Of a stretch of DNA of 64,000 nt, positions 35,284-46,707 are shown one piece after another (position 1 is the stretch's first letter; every line of letters starts with the position of its first letter). Origin of the DNA: Inia geoffrensis (lineage: Eukaryota; Chordata; Mammalia; Artiodactyla; Iniidae). A program made the position numbers and the translations under genes. The notes under the pieces are model-generated. The model was not told the origin of the DNA. It was given only the letters and a program-made list of their open reading frames with translations, and ran no database searches. The DNA is taken from contig CM070908.1 of assembly GCA_036417435.1 (NCBI GenBank), positions 50,873,090-50,937,089 of the forward strand, in the 5' to 3' direction.

Positions 35284-35450
35284 TTCACTCCTGTTTCCTT
35301 TTGCTGCCCTCCCTCCTGCCCTCGTCTAAGTGAGAAACAGCTACTCAGCTCACAGGAGGTAAACTCCTCCGTGAGGTCTTTTCTGACACCTCCTCCTGCA
35401 TCCACCCCCCCCTTCGCTGTACCCATCACACACCCCCACTGTAGCATCCA
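35070..35450 (+). repeat. Probable L2 fragment with CA repeat
   Basis: Pyrimidine-rich phrases such as 'gagtcatctttctaaaatct' and 'cctccgtgaggtcttttctg' resemble L2. A CA tract at about 35237-35280 interrupts it. Confidence 0.5.
35237..35280. repeat. (CA)n microsatellite
   Basis: About 22 CA units. Confidence 0.97.
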
Positions 35451-37064
35451 CAGGGCTCTTTTTCCTCTTATCAATGCTATAAAGAGCATTATTGGGACAA
35501 CTGGGGGGAAATTTTACTATGGGCGTGTAAGAAACAGTATCAGAGCCACGTTAAATTTCCCCAGGGTGACAAATGTATTGTGCAGGAGAATGACCTTGTT
35601 AGGTCACTGATGGCCCATTGAGGTCCACTCACCGATGGATGTCAGGGAGAAGTGTCATGGCTACGACCTACTCTGAAATGGCTCATCAAAAAATAAACGC
35701 ATACATACATGTGTATGTGTACCTGCTGTGTGGTGGACAGAGAGAGGAAGCAGGGAGAGAGTGGGAGAGGGGAAAGAAGAAAGAAAAATACAAAGTGGCA
35801 TAATGTTAACAATTGGCCGATAAAGGTGAAGCATGTATGTGGAAGTTCATTGTTCTCTTCTCGCAACTCTACTGTAGATTGGAAAATGTGCTAAATAGTT
35901 GGAAGAAAAAGAAAAAAAAAAAGGCTCTACTAGGGATGCAATCAATCCCTGAGAACTTACTGTCAAAGACAACCCTCCTGAAATGAAAGACATAGGGAAT
36001 GTGGTCTCACAGCCAACAACAGGTTCAACCCTCGAGGCATGTATTCTGCACTTGACAGTGATGCCGTGGCGTTGTCTGCTCTGGGAAAAGTAGAATTCCC
36101 AGAGAGATGGAGGAGAATGGGCAGGAGTGGGGTGACCATCTCCCCTTTCATCTCTGGCTGGTGTTTGTGCAGAACACCCAACCTATGTCCTTTCAAGCCA
36201 GCACATTGACCACTGCGGGCAAGACGTTTCATTAAAGTGGATTCTCTCTCTCCTATGATCTCCCTGACTTCTTGTTGGTCCCTTTGCCAGTAAGTCACTT
36301 AATCATCTGTTTCTTGGGCGGTGGACACTGCAGACAGGGAGCCACAAAGTGGTGAGGACTAACTGGACTGTCTGCCTCCAAATGAGAGGTGAGCGATGGC
36401 CTGGCTGCTGAGACTCATGGCGGCCAAATGGCTGCAATCGCTACTGCAGATTTATTGAGCCATCAGTCAGGGCTGCCTTTTCTGCCATTAACATAATTAA
36501 GACAATAAACTACTTTGGGGAAAGGAAAAAAAAAAAGAAGAAGATCTGCACTCAGGACTGAGAGAACAATTAATTACGGCTAAAGCTGCATCAATCTAGA
36601 AGTAAATAACCTATGTTTGGGTTGGGATCTTAGAATCTGGAAACAATTGATCACCCATCGAGAAAGTCAAAGGGTCCCCCGAAAGAGCAATGGTCCGTCC
36701 CTTCCCCACAAAGGGAAGCACAGAGGGCCTCTGATAAGGAAGGCCAGAGCAGGTGCAACTTCTCCAAAGAAACATCAGTTAACCTAATAACCTTGAGAGT
36801 CATCTACATAATACTCTGTTCTCAGTCTGGGAAACCCACCCGGTGCAAACAAGCAAGGAAGGGAGGCCAAAACCACCCGAGAGTGACCTGTGCAATCCTT
36901 TAAGGAAACCAGGGGAAGTACACAAAAATCCAGACTTACAAAATGAACGGGAGAGGATTCACACTGCCAAAGGCCAACGGAATGCTCCCCGTGGTTTCCT
37001 TAAAGGGCCAGCTCCCTTCCTGCGCATCTCATGGTGCTTGGGACATCAGGAAAGACATTCATTA
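35451..37064. other. Intron, no recognised feature
   Basis: A-rich patches and no coding pattern. Confidence 0.55.
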
Positions 37065-37426
37065 AAACAAATGAAAAAGAAAATAAACAAATGATACAAG
37101 TGAACCTACTTACAAAACAGAAATAGACTCACATAGAAAACAAACATGGTTACCAAAGGGGCAAGGTGGGTGAGAGGGATAAATTTGGAGGTTGGGATTA
37201 ACAGATACACACTACTATATATAAAATAAACAACAAGGACCTACGGTTATAGTACAGGGAACTCTACTCAATATCTCGTAATAACCTATAATGGAAAACC
37301 ATCTGAGAAAGAATATATATATATATAATCTGAACCACTTTGCCGTACACCTGAAACTAACATAACATTGTAAATCAACTCTACTTCAATAAAAATTTAT
37401 TTTTAATAAAAATAATTTTTTTTAAA
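37065..37426 (+). repeat. 5'-truncated L1 3' end
   Basis: 'agactcacatagaaaacaaa' to 'caactctacttcaataaaaa', then AT-rich tail. Antisense to OSBPL10. A CHR SINE lies directly downstream. Confidence 0.85.
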
Positions 37427-37437
37427 AAAGGGCCCCT

Positions 37438-37614
37438 GGGCTTCTCTGGTGGCGCAGTGGTTGAAAGTCCGCCTGCCGATGCAGGGGACGCGGGTTCATG
37501 CCCCGGTCCGGGAAGATCCCACATGCCGCGGAGCGGCTGGGCCCGTGAGCCATGGCCGCTGAGCCTGTGCGTCCAGAGCCTGTGCTCTGCGACGGGAGAG
37601 GTGTTTGCCCGCGT

Positions 37615-37700
<86 letters not shown>

Positions 37701-37705
37701 TAAAT
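37438..37705 (+). repeat. CHR-type SINE with long A and TA tail
   Basis: Body ends near 37620, followed by about 39 A and then about 16 TA units (to 37692). The duplication aaagggccc at 37427-37435 and 37706-37714 shows that the A and TA tracts are the SINE tail. Confidence 0.93.
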
Positions 37706-37714
37706 AAAGGGCCC

Positions 37715-40424
37715 AGCTTGCAGGAGAGTCAGAAACCGTGAGCAGAGGTTCATCTCTTGGCAGCGACAACCACGTGGACCTGGGCAAATTTCCCCCTTAG
37801 AAGGAGCTTAATCACAGCACTGTTAATCCGTGCTTGTTGTGACTGACGCTGGAAATTCAGCCTAATAAAATAATTCCATCAAAGGAAAACGCTGTGAGTT
37901 CAAGATGTCCACTGTATCATTACAACACCAAGAAGCCACTTGTGGAGGAAGTACAAGACAACGCAGCGACCTGGGGGGAGGTTATGCATCCGTGAGCAGG
38001 AACGCAGGCCATGAGAATGTTGTCGTCCTTGAACCCAGTGGCGGGCACGTAGGTGTCTGTCGTGAGGCAATTCTCTATCCCGCGGGCACACAAACCGCAA
38101 CCACAAACCACGTCTCCTCTTGGTGCAACAAACAGCTCTACTGGAACCATTTAAATAATTCTTTAAGAATCACAGAAACTTCACAACGATCTCAGCAAGC
38201 TTCTCTCTCAATGTACAAATCTTGTCTAACATCCTTGAGGACAGGATGTGCACGGGGCACCCAAGGAGCGTTCAATCCACCTTTGCTTTGCACTACTTTC
38301 AACCACAGTCTGCAGCCCCAGACTCCCACCTGCTCTATGGAATCAGTTATGCCCTCTGGAAGGGCTCACAATCCCCTCGTCCAGCAGATCTCTGTCCCAT
38401 CTGAATCTAAAATTTGAGTTTAGACCAAATCCCTTGAGGAATCCACAGAGGTCACAGGCCCACCCTGGACCTTGCTGTTCCCCACAACCACCCCCCCAAA
38501 ATCTCAATTTCAAGCACCCCCCTCCTCCCATCACCCGGTATGTCCAGCTCACTCCACCACAGCCCCAGCCCCACGACCCCATCACGTCCACCATCCCTTG
38601 TCGCCTCATTTCCCTCCACGCCCAGCGTGGCATCCCTGCCCCACCTGACACTCACTCCCTTGATCTGCCACCACCACCACCCCCTGGCCCCTCGGCCCTC
38701 TCTCCCTCTGCGGGGTCAGCCAGCAAACCCCAACTCTGGTTTAATCCACCTCCTCACGTTCTCCGAGCCTCAACCTGGCAGCTCAACTTACCTGGAGAAA
38801 AGAGACACATGCTGGCTGGTCTCACTTTAAATTCGTGACCTAGAATCCTTACGTGCCCCGCCCCGAGGCGGGGCGAGGGGCAATCCTGCCACCTCCTTCC
38901 TCCGCCTGAGAGGGCCACTCATCCCTGCTGCCTCCTCCCTCCCCAACTCTCTAACAGCCCTTCCCTCTTCATCACCCTCACTGCTCTGAATCCTTGACAC
39001 GTGGCTGTGCAGATGTGGGAGCAAGACGGGATTATCCCTGCTTCACAGGCAAGGAAACAGAGACATTCGGAAGTGAGGTAACAGCTGGGGCGCGTCCCGG
39101 CTCAGAGCCACGTGCGTAAACACAGAGCTGAGGGTCCCCTGGGGTCCCCGCCCCTCCGCTCTGCTGCTAGCCTCCTGCTACAACGGTGGGCTGTCCTAGC
39201 TAGGGACAGACCCTCCGCCCCCGCACGGGACCCCAGAACCCCTCCCCTCTCAAGTTCCCGCAGGCATCCCCGCCCTCTCTCCTGACGACCGTTCCCATCA
39301 GCATTCAAACATCTTCAGAAACCAAAGTTCTCTGTTCCAGACCTTCGTCCCAATTTTCTGCTTCCCTTTTGCATCAAAGCTCCTTGAAACGCCATCTTTC
39401 CTCCCTGTCACCACTTTCCTCCCCATCCTCCCTTGAAGCCACCTAATCAAACTTTGACCAAAACAAAGGCAATGGTCCCTCTGCAGGCGTGTTGGCAGCA
39501 GTGCCTCGCAGCGGAGAGCTCCCTTCTCCTTAAAACACTGCCTGTGTGTGACTTCATGTCATCATGTTCCTCTGCTTCCTACCCCCCCCTTCCCCCCAGC
39601 TGACCCTCCTCAGTCTCCTCTGCTGGACCCTTCTCATCTCTCCAGCCTCCACCCACTGGAGATTCCCCGGGCTCGGCCTTTGGACTTTCCCCCTACATCT
39701 CTACTCACTCCCTAAAGGGGGGTTACCACCTCCTGAGTTGGACCACCCTCTGCACATTGTTCACTCTCAAACTGGTACCCAAGCTTCACTCACAAACCCC
39801 AGGCTTCTATACTCAGCTGCCTACACATCCTCTCAATTTGGATGCAGAGTTGGATGGATCCCTCAGACCCAAGAGACCCAAGGTTGAATCTGGGATATCC
39901 CCCCAAACACCCCAACCTCCTCTTCCCATAGCCTCTCCCCCCTTGGTAAGCGGGGCTGGTGGTCTGCTCCACGGGTGGCCCTCGATGAACCCAAGCCCCT
40001 GGAATTCACACCCCTGAAGAGTCCCCCTGTGGCACTTTCATCAACAGAGTGGAAGTGACACCGTGTCAGTTTGGGGCCCAAGGCTTATCAGCACCCAGTT
40101 CGGCCCTCCTGGGAGCTTTGAGCCACCGTGTGAGAGTCTGGCAACCCAGCTGGACAGACCGTGTGGGAAGTATTCATGGAGACGGAAAGGTTACACGACT
40201 TCATGAGGAGAGAGAGGCCCAGCTGTCCCAGCCACGTTCAGCCTACAACCAGCCCACCAGCTGATGACAGGCACACGAGTGACCACTGGCAAGACCAGCA
40301 AAAGAGCCACCCAGCTGAGCCCAGCCCAGACTGTGACCATAAGTAAAATGGTTATTTTAGGCCACTTCGTTTAGGGTGGTCAATCCCTCAGCAACAGGTC
40401 ACTGAAACAAACAGCAGCTCTAAT
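37715..40424. other. Intron, mostly unrecognised
   Basis: Contains a C-rich, pyrimidine-rich block (about 38450-38770) and a short MIR-like patch (about 39015-39100, 'tgcttcacaggcaaggaaac'). No exon recognised. Confidence 0.5.
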
Positions 40425-41275
40425 GTTTATTATTCCAGTTGCTCAGGTTGAAATCTTAGAGTTCCTCTTTATTCCTCTTTTGCTCATACCTCACAACCAA
40501 ACCGCGTGCAAAAAGGATACCTGTAGCCTGCTGGCACGTCTTCTAAGTACACCCAGAAACTGCCACTGCCCTTGCCGTTGTCTGTCACCTCCTCCATTCC
40601 CACCCTGACCCTGCTGCCTGCACCCCACTTGCCCTGTCCCAGTTTACTTTCTACAAAAGAGTCAAAACAATCTTTTTAAAATACAAGGAAAGCCCTGCAT
40701 TCCTTTGTTCAAAACTCTCTGACAGCCACCCCCATCATCCATAGTAACACCCCAAGTCCTCACAATGTCCGGCAAGGCCCTCCAATCCAGCCCCTGCTGT
40801 CTTGCCAATTGAATTTCCTGCCAACCCACGCGGGTCAACTCTGATCCAGACGCAATGGCCTCCCTGCTCGTCCTCAAAATGCCAGGCAAGGGCCACCTTA
40901 GGCCTTGTCCACTCACTGACCCCGCTGGCCTGAACAGCCTTCCACTACATGGCCACCTGGCTGGCTTCCTCATCTTCACCTGCCTGGATTCCAGTGACAC
41001 CCGGAGAATCCTGCACTGAGCGGATCATCTAAGAGGCTCACCGGCCCCATCAGCTTTCCATCCCCACCCGCCATGCTCTGTGTCTCTCCACTGTGTTTGC
41101 ATCTCCACATTCTTTTCTTTTCTCTCTCTAGCTTATTGTCTGTCTCTTTCCACCATCACACAAGCTCCGCGAGGCGTGGATTCTAACTGTTTTGTTCACT
41201 GCTGCACTCCCAGTGCCTAGAACAGTACCTGGCAGGTGTAGTACTCAACAAGTACTTGTTAGCTGAGAGAGCACA
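40425..41275 (+). repeat. L2 LINE 3' part
   Basis: Long and recognisable: 'ttccagttgctcaggttgaa' near the start, 'caaaactctctgacagccac' in the middle, 'gttcactgctgcactcccag' and 'tgcctagaacagtacctggc' at the 3' end. Confidence 0.85.
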
Positions 41276-41360
41276 TGCGTTACTGACAGCTGCCTTTCAT
41301 AGCCCTGAAAACACGGTAAAAATCGTCATAAACCCCCAAGCTCAATCTTGTACTCTGTGG

Positions 41361-41383
41361 GCCCGCCCCCGCCCCCGCCCCCG
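41361..41383. repeat. (GCCCCC)n short tandem repeat
   Basis: Three to four units of gcccccg; the minus strand is G-rich and could form a G-quadruplex in the OSBPL10 pre-mRNA. Confidence 0.9.
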
Positions 41384-41414
41384 GAGCCCACAAATTATCA
41401 GGGCAGCAACTCTG

Positions 41415-41790
41415 AAAAACACATGTTTCCCACCTGCTCCAAGGCCTCCAAAGGTTTCCCATCACCCTCAGGATCAAGTTCACCCTCCTTCAACGGCCCA
41501 CAAGGCTCTGCAGATCTAACCCCAGCCCCCACTCCGGGTTCCCCCATGCCCCGCCAGCACACACTCCTCCCCCAGCCTCACCGCCTTTGCTCTCTGGCTT
41601 CGCCCATGCTGTTCCCTCCACCAGGAACAGCCCTTCCTCTAGTTCCTTCCACTACTGCCCACTCACCCTTCAGGCTCAACCTACATGTCCCTTTGTCAAA
41701 GAGCCCTTCTGTGCCCTCCATCTTCTGTGGCTCCTCCTTTCTCCCTCATTTTCCTTCCTGGGCTACCCATGATTTGTGCAACTGTAGCAG
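41415..41790 (+). repeat. L2 LINE fragment
   Basis: 'tttcccatcaccctcaggat', 'tgctgttccctccaccagga' and 'ttcaggctcaacctacatgt' follow the L2 order. Separate from the copy just upstream. Confidence 0.75.
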
Positions 41791-42344
41791 GTTATCCAGT
41801 GGAGGAATTCACCAGCAACTTGGGCTCCTGGAACCACAACTGAGGAAGGAGGACAGACCAAGGTGCTTATGGAGGCAGCACCAGATACCTACTTTGGGGG
41901 GCCCAGTGAAAAAAACAAAAATGCAAGTCCTCTTGTTCAAAATGATGAAGAATTTCAAGACAGCAACAGCAGAGCAGTAAACCAAGCCTGGGATGCTTCT
42001 AAGCATGGGGTGTTATACAAACCCCACTGGTCACTTGCCCAGGAAACTGATGACCATGGTTAATGAACTAAAGCAAAATACAGCACTCAAGGCCCAGTGA
42101 GGCTGGTGACCTGGGAAGGCAGCTGTGCTGGACACCTCCACAAACACGGGGCTGCGCGCTTATTTTACGCAGAGATCAGAGCTTCATCCTCGAGTCGAGG
42201 AAGGTAACCTCTCCAGGGTGCCTGCTCATCGAACCAAGTGCCGTTCAGGCCAAGTTCGTCCACTGCCAGCTTAGCCCAAGCTTAACTGAATGACACAGAC
42301 AAGAGCCCAGAAGAGGGGAAGAGACAATAAGGAAAGAGATAATC
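41791..42344. other. Intron, no recognised feature
   Basis: Nothing recognised. Confidence 0.5.
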
Positions 42345-43112
42345 CACAAATAACAAATGCTGGAGAGGGTGTGGAGAAAAGGGAACCCTTCTACACTGCT
42401 GGTGGGAATGTAAACTGATACAGCCACTATGGAGAACAGTATGGAGGTTCCTCAAAAAACTAAAAGTAGAGCTACCATATGATCCAGCAATCCCACTTCT
42501 GGTCATATAACTGGAAAAAGCCATAATTCAAAAGGATACATGCACCCCTATGCTCACAGAAGCACTATTTACAGTAGCCAAGACATGGAAACAACCTAAA
42601 TGTCCATCGACAGATGAATGGATAAAGAAGATGTGGTACGTATAGACAATGGAATATTACTCAGCCATTAAAAAGAATGAAATAATGCCGTTTGCAGCAA
42701 CATGGATGGACCTAGAGAGGACCATACTAAGTGAAGTTAAGTCAGACAGAGAAAGACCAATATCAAATGATATCACTTATTTGTTGAATCTAAAATATGA
42801 CACAAATGAACATACCTATGAAACAAAGCAGAGACACAGAGAACAGACTTGTGGTTGCCAAAGGGAAGGGGGTGGGAGAGGGATGGAGGGGGAGTTTGGG
42901 ATTAGCAGATGGAAACTATGACATATAGGATGGATAAACAACAAGGTCCTACTGTACAGCACAGGGAACTATATCCAATAGCCTACGACAAACCGTAATG
43001 GAAAAGAATATGAAAAAGAATATATATGTACGTATAACCGAATCACTTTGCTGTCCAGCAGAAAGTAACACAGCATTGTAAGTCAACTATACTTCAATAA
43101 CATTTCTGTAAG
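42345..43112 (+). repeat. 5'-truncated L1
   Basis: From 'aacaaatgctggagagggtg' to 'caactatacttcaataacat'. A plausible diverged target duplication is aaggaaagagataat near 42330 and aaggaaagatacaat near 43115. Antisense to OSBPL10. Confidence 0.88.
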
Positions 43113-43392
43113 AAAAGGAAAGATACAATGTCATCAACAGTTTTACAGGGCAGGGCAACGAAAGCCCCAAAGCCTCATGGGACGATAAAAGGTTTCCCTC
43201 TTCCTTTCACAAGTATTTCAGCTTGTCAAATGTTCCCTTGGTTTCTGAATAAACAGCTTCTTCCCAGTAAATAAGTTAATGAACAATAGATGAGAAAAGG
43301 TGTTCTTTCCGATAGCTGACTGTTGGATAAACACGTTTGCTCTTTTAGGAAAAGGCGATGTGCACTTCTCATGATTTCCATATTTTAAAACA

Positions 43393-43518
43393 AGAGGGAC
43401 TTCCCTGGCGGTCCAGTGGTTAGGACTCCGAGCTTTCACTGCAGGGGGCATGGATTTGATCCCCGGTCAGGGAACTGAGATCCCACATGCCGTGCGGCAC
43501 AGCCAAATAAACAAATTA
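43393..43518 (+). repeat. Older CHR-1-like short SINE
   Basis: 'gggacttccctggcggtcca', 'tgatccccggtcagggaact' and 'gcacagccaaataaacaaat'. Confidence 0.88.
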
Positions 43519-44794
43519 AAGGATAAAACACAGGAGCCAGAAGGTGATGTCTCTGAGACACTCCGCCTGCCGTCATACAGTCCCCTCAGTGCTGTTGGGT
43601 TTCTCCACATCTGACCTGGGCAACTTCGGTTACTCTGACAGTCTCTCTCCTGTATCACTCAGGAGTCTACATTTAATTATAGAATATGATCCACAATGCA
43701 AATATGTTTCACATGGTGACCCAGTACACACATGTCAACAGAACTAAGAAGTTTCACCTGCCGTACACTCTGGTATTTTCTAATGTATTTTATTTCATTT
43801 TTTAGAAATCATCACCTGACCCACGAAATTGGTTTTACAACCCACAAAACGGGCTGTGAACCAGAGTTTGGAAACATGGTTTGGGGTCAAATCAGTGATG
43901 TCACGGCCCAGATTCCAGCCCCCAGGTCTTCCCTCAAAGCTCCGTCTGAGCGGTCTACACCATCCACAGGAATCAGAGAGGGGGCTTTTTTAAAAGGCAA
44001 GTACTTAAACGGTTCTTCTAGCAAAAAGGATGCAAATTACACAGCCAGGAGACAGAAATTAAGGGAAGGCAGCAGGACGTCAGCTTGGTGTGTGGAGCCC
44101 CCGAGCAGAGGGCAGGGAAAGGGGAGACAAGGGAACCTTCCAGGTCACACTGCTCAGCATGCGCCCCCAATCCCATGGAAAGTAGTGCAGGTTCCCAGGA
44201 TGTCAGCCTCCCTCATGATCAAACCCATGAGAGCATCCCCAAGAAAAGGCTTTTCTGTCCCCTCTGAGGCTCCCTGTTGTCGCTTTCCTCTTCAAAGAGC
44301 CTGTCTCACCCGCCCCCTCCCTCTCGCTGGTCTGGCCTCCAGGCCAAAGCGGGAGCTTATGGAATACAGCCCCTTCCCTGCAGCCAAACAAGCCCACGGC
44401 CCTCCAGGCAGTTTCTCCAGGCTGCTCCTCCAGGGGCTCCAACCATTTCAAGTAGGCCTTTCCAGGTCCAGAACTTTCATTCCTAGCACAGCCTATCCAT
44501 GGTCACGTCCCTCCCTCCTAATCACCATGCACCTAAGGAAACTGAGCAGGACCCTGTTGGGGCTCCAGGGCATGGAAGCCTTTCAAACAGCTGCTAATCA
44601 GGGAAGGGAGGAGATACAGAGATAAGGGAGGAACAGCCAGGAAACAATAGTGCAGCCTTGGGGCAGGGTCCTGGTTCTGCCTCAAGGGATACACATAACA
44701 ATATCTTTGAGCTCTTCTGCAGAAAGAAAACCCCCAACAAATGGAAAATGTTAGCATTCTTCATTCCAGAGAAGACCACCTGAGGCCAGACTGG
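43519..44794. other. Intron with an unusually long plus-strand open frame
   Basis: A 297-codon open frame runs 43732-44625, antisense to OSBPL10. The protein starts MSTELRSFTCRTLWYFLMYF and has no domain I recognise. The first 150 bases contain an old repeat-like phrase ('ctgacccacgaaattggttt'). I do not call a gene, because no splice pattern, homology or conservation supports it. Confidence 0.4.
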
Positions 44795-45018
44795 AGGAGT
44801 GCAGGCCCTGGCACACCCTGATCCTTATCAGCAACCTAACCCTTGAACTCCTTACCTCCAGGTTTGGGACACACAGTTTTGTGGGGCAGGAGCTCGCTGT
44901 GTCTCCCTTTGCCCAGCAAAGCAATAAAGCTATTCTTTTCTACTTCACCCAAAACTCTGTCTCCAAGATTCGATTCGGCACCAGTGCAAAGAAGCCGAGC
45001 TTTCGGCATCAGCATCAG
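44795..45018 (+). repeat. ERV1-like LTR fragment, copy B
   Basis: Related to 22852-23090. Contains 'tttgggacacacagttttgt', 'gcaaagcaataaagctattc' and 'gattcgattcggcaccagtg'. The poly(A) signal (AATAAA) lies near 44922. No retroviral coding sequence adjoins it. Confidence 0.65.
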
Positions 45019-45490
45019 GACGGGCAAGGGAACCCGGGTGGGCTGGACAGCCGAGTCCAGGCATCTCCCACCACCCACAACGCTCCCGATGCCCATACAC
45101 CTCTCAGCTGCACGCAGAGCGGCCTTCCCTCTCTCCTCCAGAACGAAGCCACTGTCCGGAGGCGGGGAAGGCTCCACAGGGGCCATCGCCCGGCCACCAG
45201 CGTGGAGGATGCTGGGTCCTCTCGAAGAGGTTTCCTGGGGATGGGCGCAGCACCAACAAGAGTTATTGTGCGTCTACCAGCCAGCAGGCACACGGCTCTC
45301 CACGTGGGCAACGAGGTCTGGATCATCAATGGGGTTAAGGCCAATCATAGCCAGCAACAGGAGGTGGCCAGGTGCCCAGAGGCGGGGTTGGGGGGCGGGG
45401 GGGTGGTGGCGCAGGTGTTGGCAGCCTCACTCTTGCCCACACCATTTCCTTCCTCCTGTTTTCTCTCTGTGGCCAAGGCGCCACGTCCAT
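45019..45490. other. Intron, open frames start in the LTR
   Basis: Plus-strand open frames of 273 and 205 codons begin inside the LTR and run to about 45664 and 45498. No recognised protein family. Confidence 0.45.
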
Positions 45491-45542
45491 CTCTCTAGGT
45501 CACCTTTAATCCTCTCTAGGTCACCTTTAATCCTCTCTAGGA
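45491..45542. repeat. 21-bp tandem repeat, 2.5 copies
   Basis: ctctctaggtcacctttaatc at 45491-45511 and 45512-45532, then ctctctagga. The first two copies are identical. It lies about 290 bases beyond the donor site of the exon at 45829-45978. Confidence 0.95.
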
Positions 45543-45828
45543 CACAGCAGGAGACAAAGAAATCCCATCTTGAATTGTCCTTATCATCTTGTGTGCTTTC
45601 CCTGCCCTTGAAGCATCGCTGCTCCTCCAGAGAAGCAAATGCAAGGCTCATGCTCTGCGGATGATTCAAGTAAAATATCCTTTCCAATAATCCCTGGAAC
45701 ATCCATACGTGACCGCAGCTCTGACCTTTCCCCACTCTGCATCCCCAATCTCCCGAACCGGAAAGCCTGTGAGGGACAGAAGGCACCCAGACGACTGGCC
45801 ACAAGCCCCAGGGGACACGCCCACCTAC

Positions 45829-45978
45829 CTTGGTCAGATCCATTCCAAGTTTGAGCTGAGAAATGAGGTGAAGGATTACACTGCGCTGATCCTCCATGAC
45901 GCCCACTTCTGTCTCTTCCTGATCTTCAGTGTCACTTTTCTCATCTTCTGACAAAACCAATTCGGGGCCTGAGTTTGG
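45829..45978 (-). CDS. OSBPL10: OSBPL10 exon (acidic linker and ORD start)
   Basis: 150 bases, exactly 50 codons, phase 0 at both ends. It reads [50 protein letters not shown]. The acidic [15 protein letters not shown] stretch lies in the linker between the PH domain and the ORD, and the [14 protein letters not shown] helix starts the ORD lid. The acceptor is 'cgttttag' with a thin pyrimidine tract and a possible branch point 'tactgat' close by. The donor is 'gtaggtgg'. This is the most upstream OSBPL10 exon that I can find in the window. Probably the seventh of about twelve exons if the human structure holds (from memory). Confidence 0.96.
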
Positions 45979-46126
45979 CTAAAACGAGATCATCAGTAAA
46001 AATCACCAGCCTCGTCCTGAGAAGTGAGAAGCACGTGCTTATTAGCAAGGGCAGAGAGCCCAAGCCTGCCCAGATAGAGTTTCTCCATAAACTGGTCCTC
46101 CCGGCCGTGGGCAGAAGACGATCTTT

Positions 46127-46331
46127 TTTTTTTTTTTTTGCGGTATGTCGGCCTCTCACTGTTGTGGCCTCTCCAGCTGCGGAGCACAGGCTCTGGACGG
46201 GCAGGCCCAGCGGCCATGGCTCACGGGCCTAGCCTCTCCGCGGCATGTGGGATCTTCCCGGACCGGGGCACGAACCCACATCCCCTACATCGGCAGGCGG
46301 ACTCCCAACCACTGCGCCACCAGGGAAGCCC
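46127..46331 (-). repeat. CHR-type SINE 148 bases upstream of an exon
   Basis: Short CHR form in sense with OSBPL10, just before the exon at 45829-45978. The duplication agaagacgatcttt is exact at 46113-46126 and 46332-46345. Confidence 0.96.
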
Positions 46332-46679
46332 AGAAGACGATCTTTGGGGTGCAGGCCCCACCTTTAAGAGCACCTGAGGAGCCCTCTCATCTTCCCCTCA
46401 CCTGTGAGTGAGCCTTCTAGCCTAAGCACCTCCCCCGACAAGAAAGCTTCCTGCCCTCTAAGAAACTAACTATAATATTCAAGTGTGAGTCCCTTCACCT
46501 TGGCTATTCCCAAATAATATTCTCCTGTTAACTTGTACAACCCAGGGCACTATAGCTAATGTAAATTTCTCTGCTTATAAGCAAAAGTCAGATACCCCTG
46601 AAACTGACATTGCCTTGTTTATGGGAAAATTTACTCTGAAATTATTTCTATTCCCGTTAGTGAATATCACTACAGCAAG

Positions 46680-46707
46680 TAAAAAAAAAAAAGAAAAAAA
46701 AAAAAAG
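46680..46707. repeat. A-rich tract
   Basis: Two A runs separated by a single G. Confidence 0.9.

Noticed and set aside
12685..45828. OSBPL11 instead of OSBPL10
   Set aside because: The two paralogues are close, but the ending FNPLWKAH, the [14 protein letters not shown] stretch and the FKPKRT segment fit ORP10 as I recall it, while ORP11 has a longer C terminus. A protein alignment would confirm.
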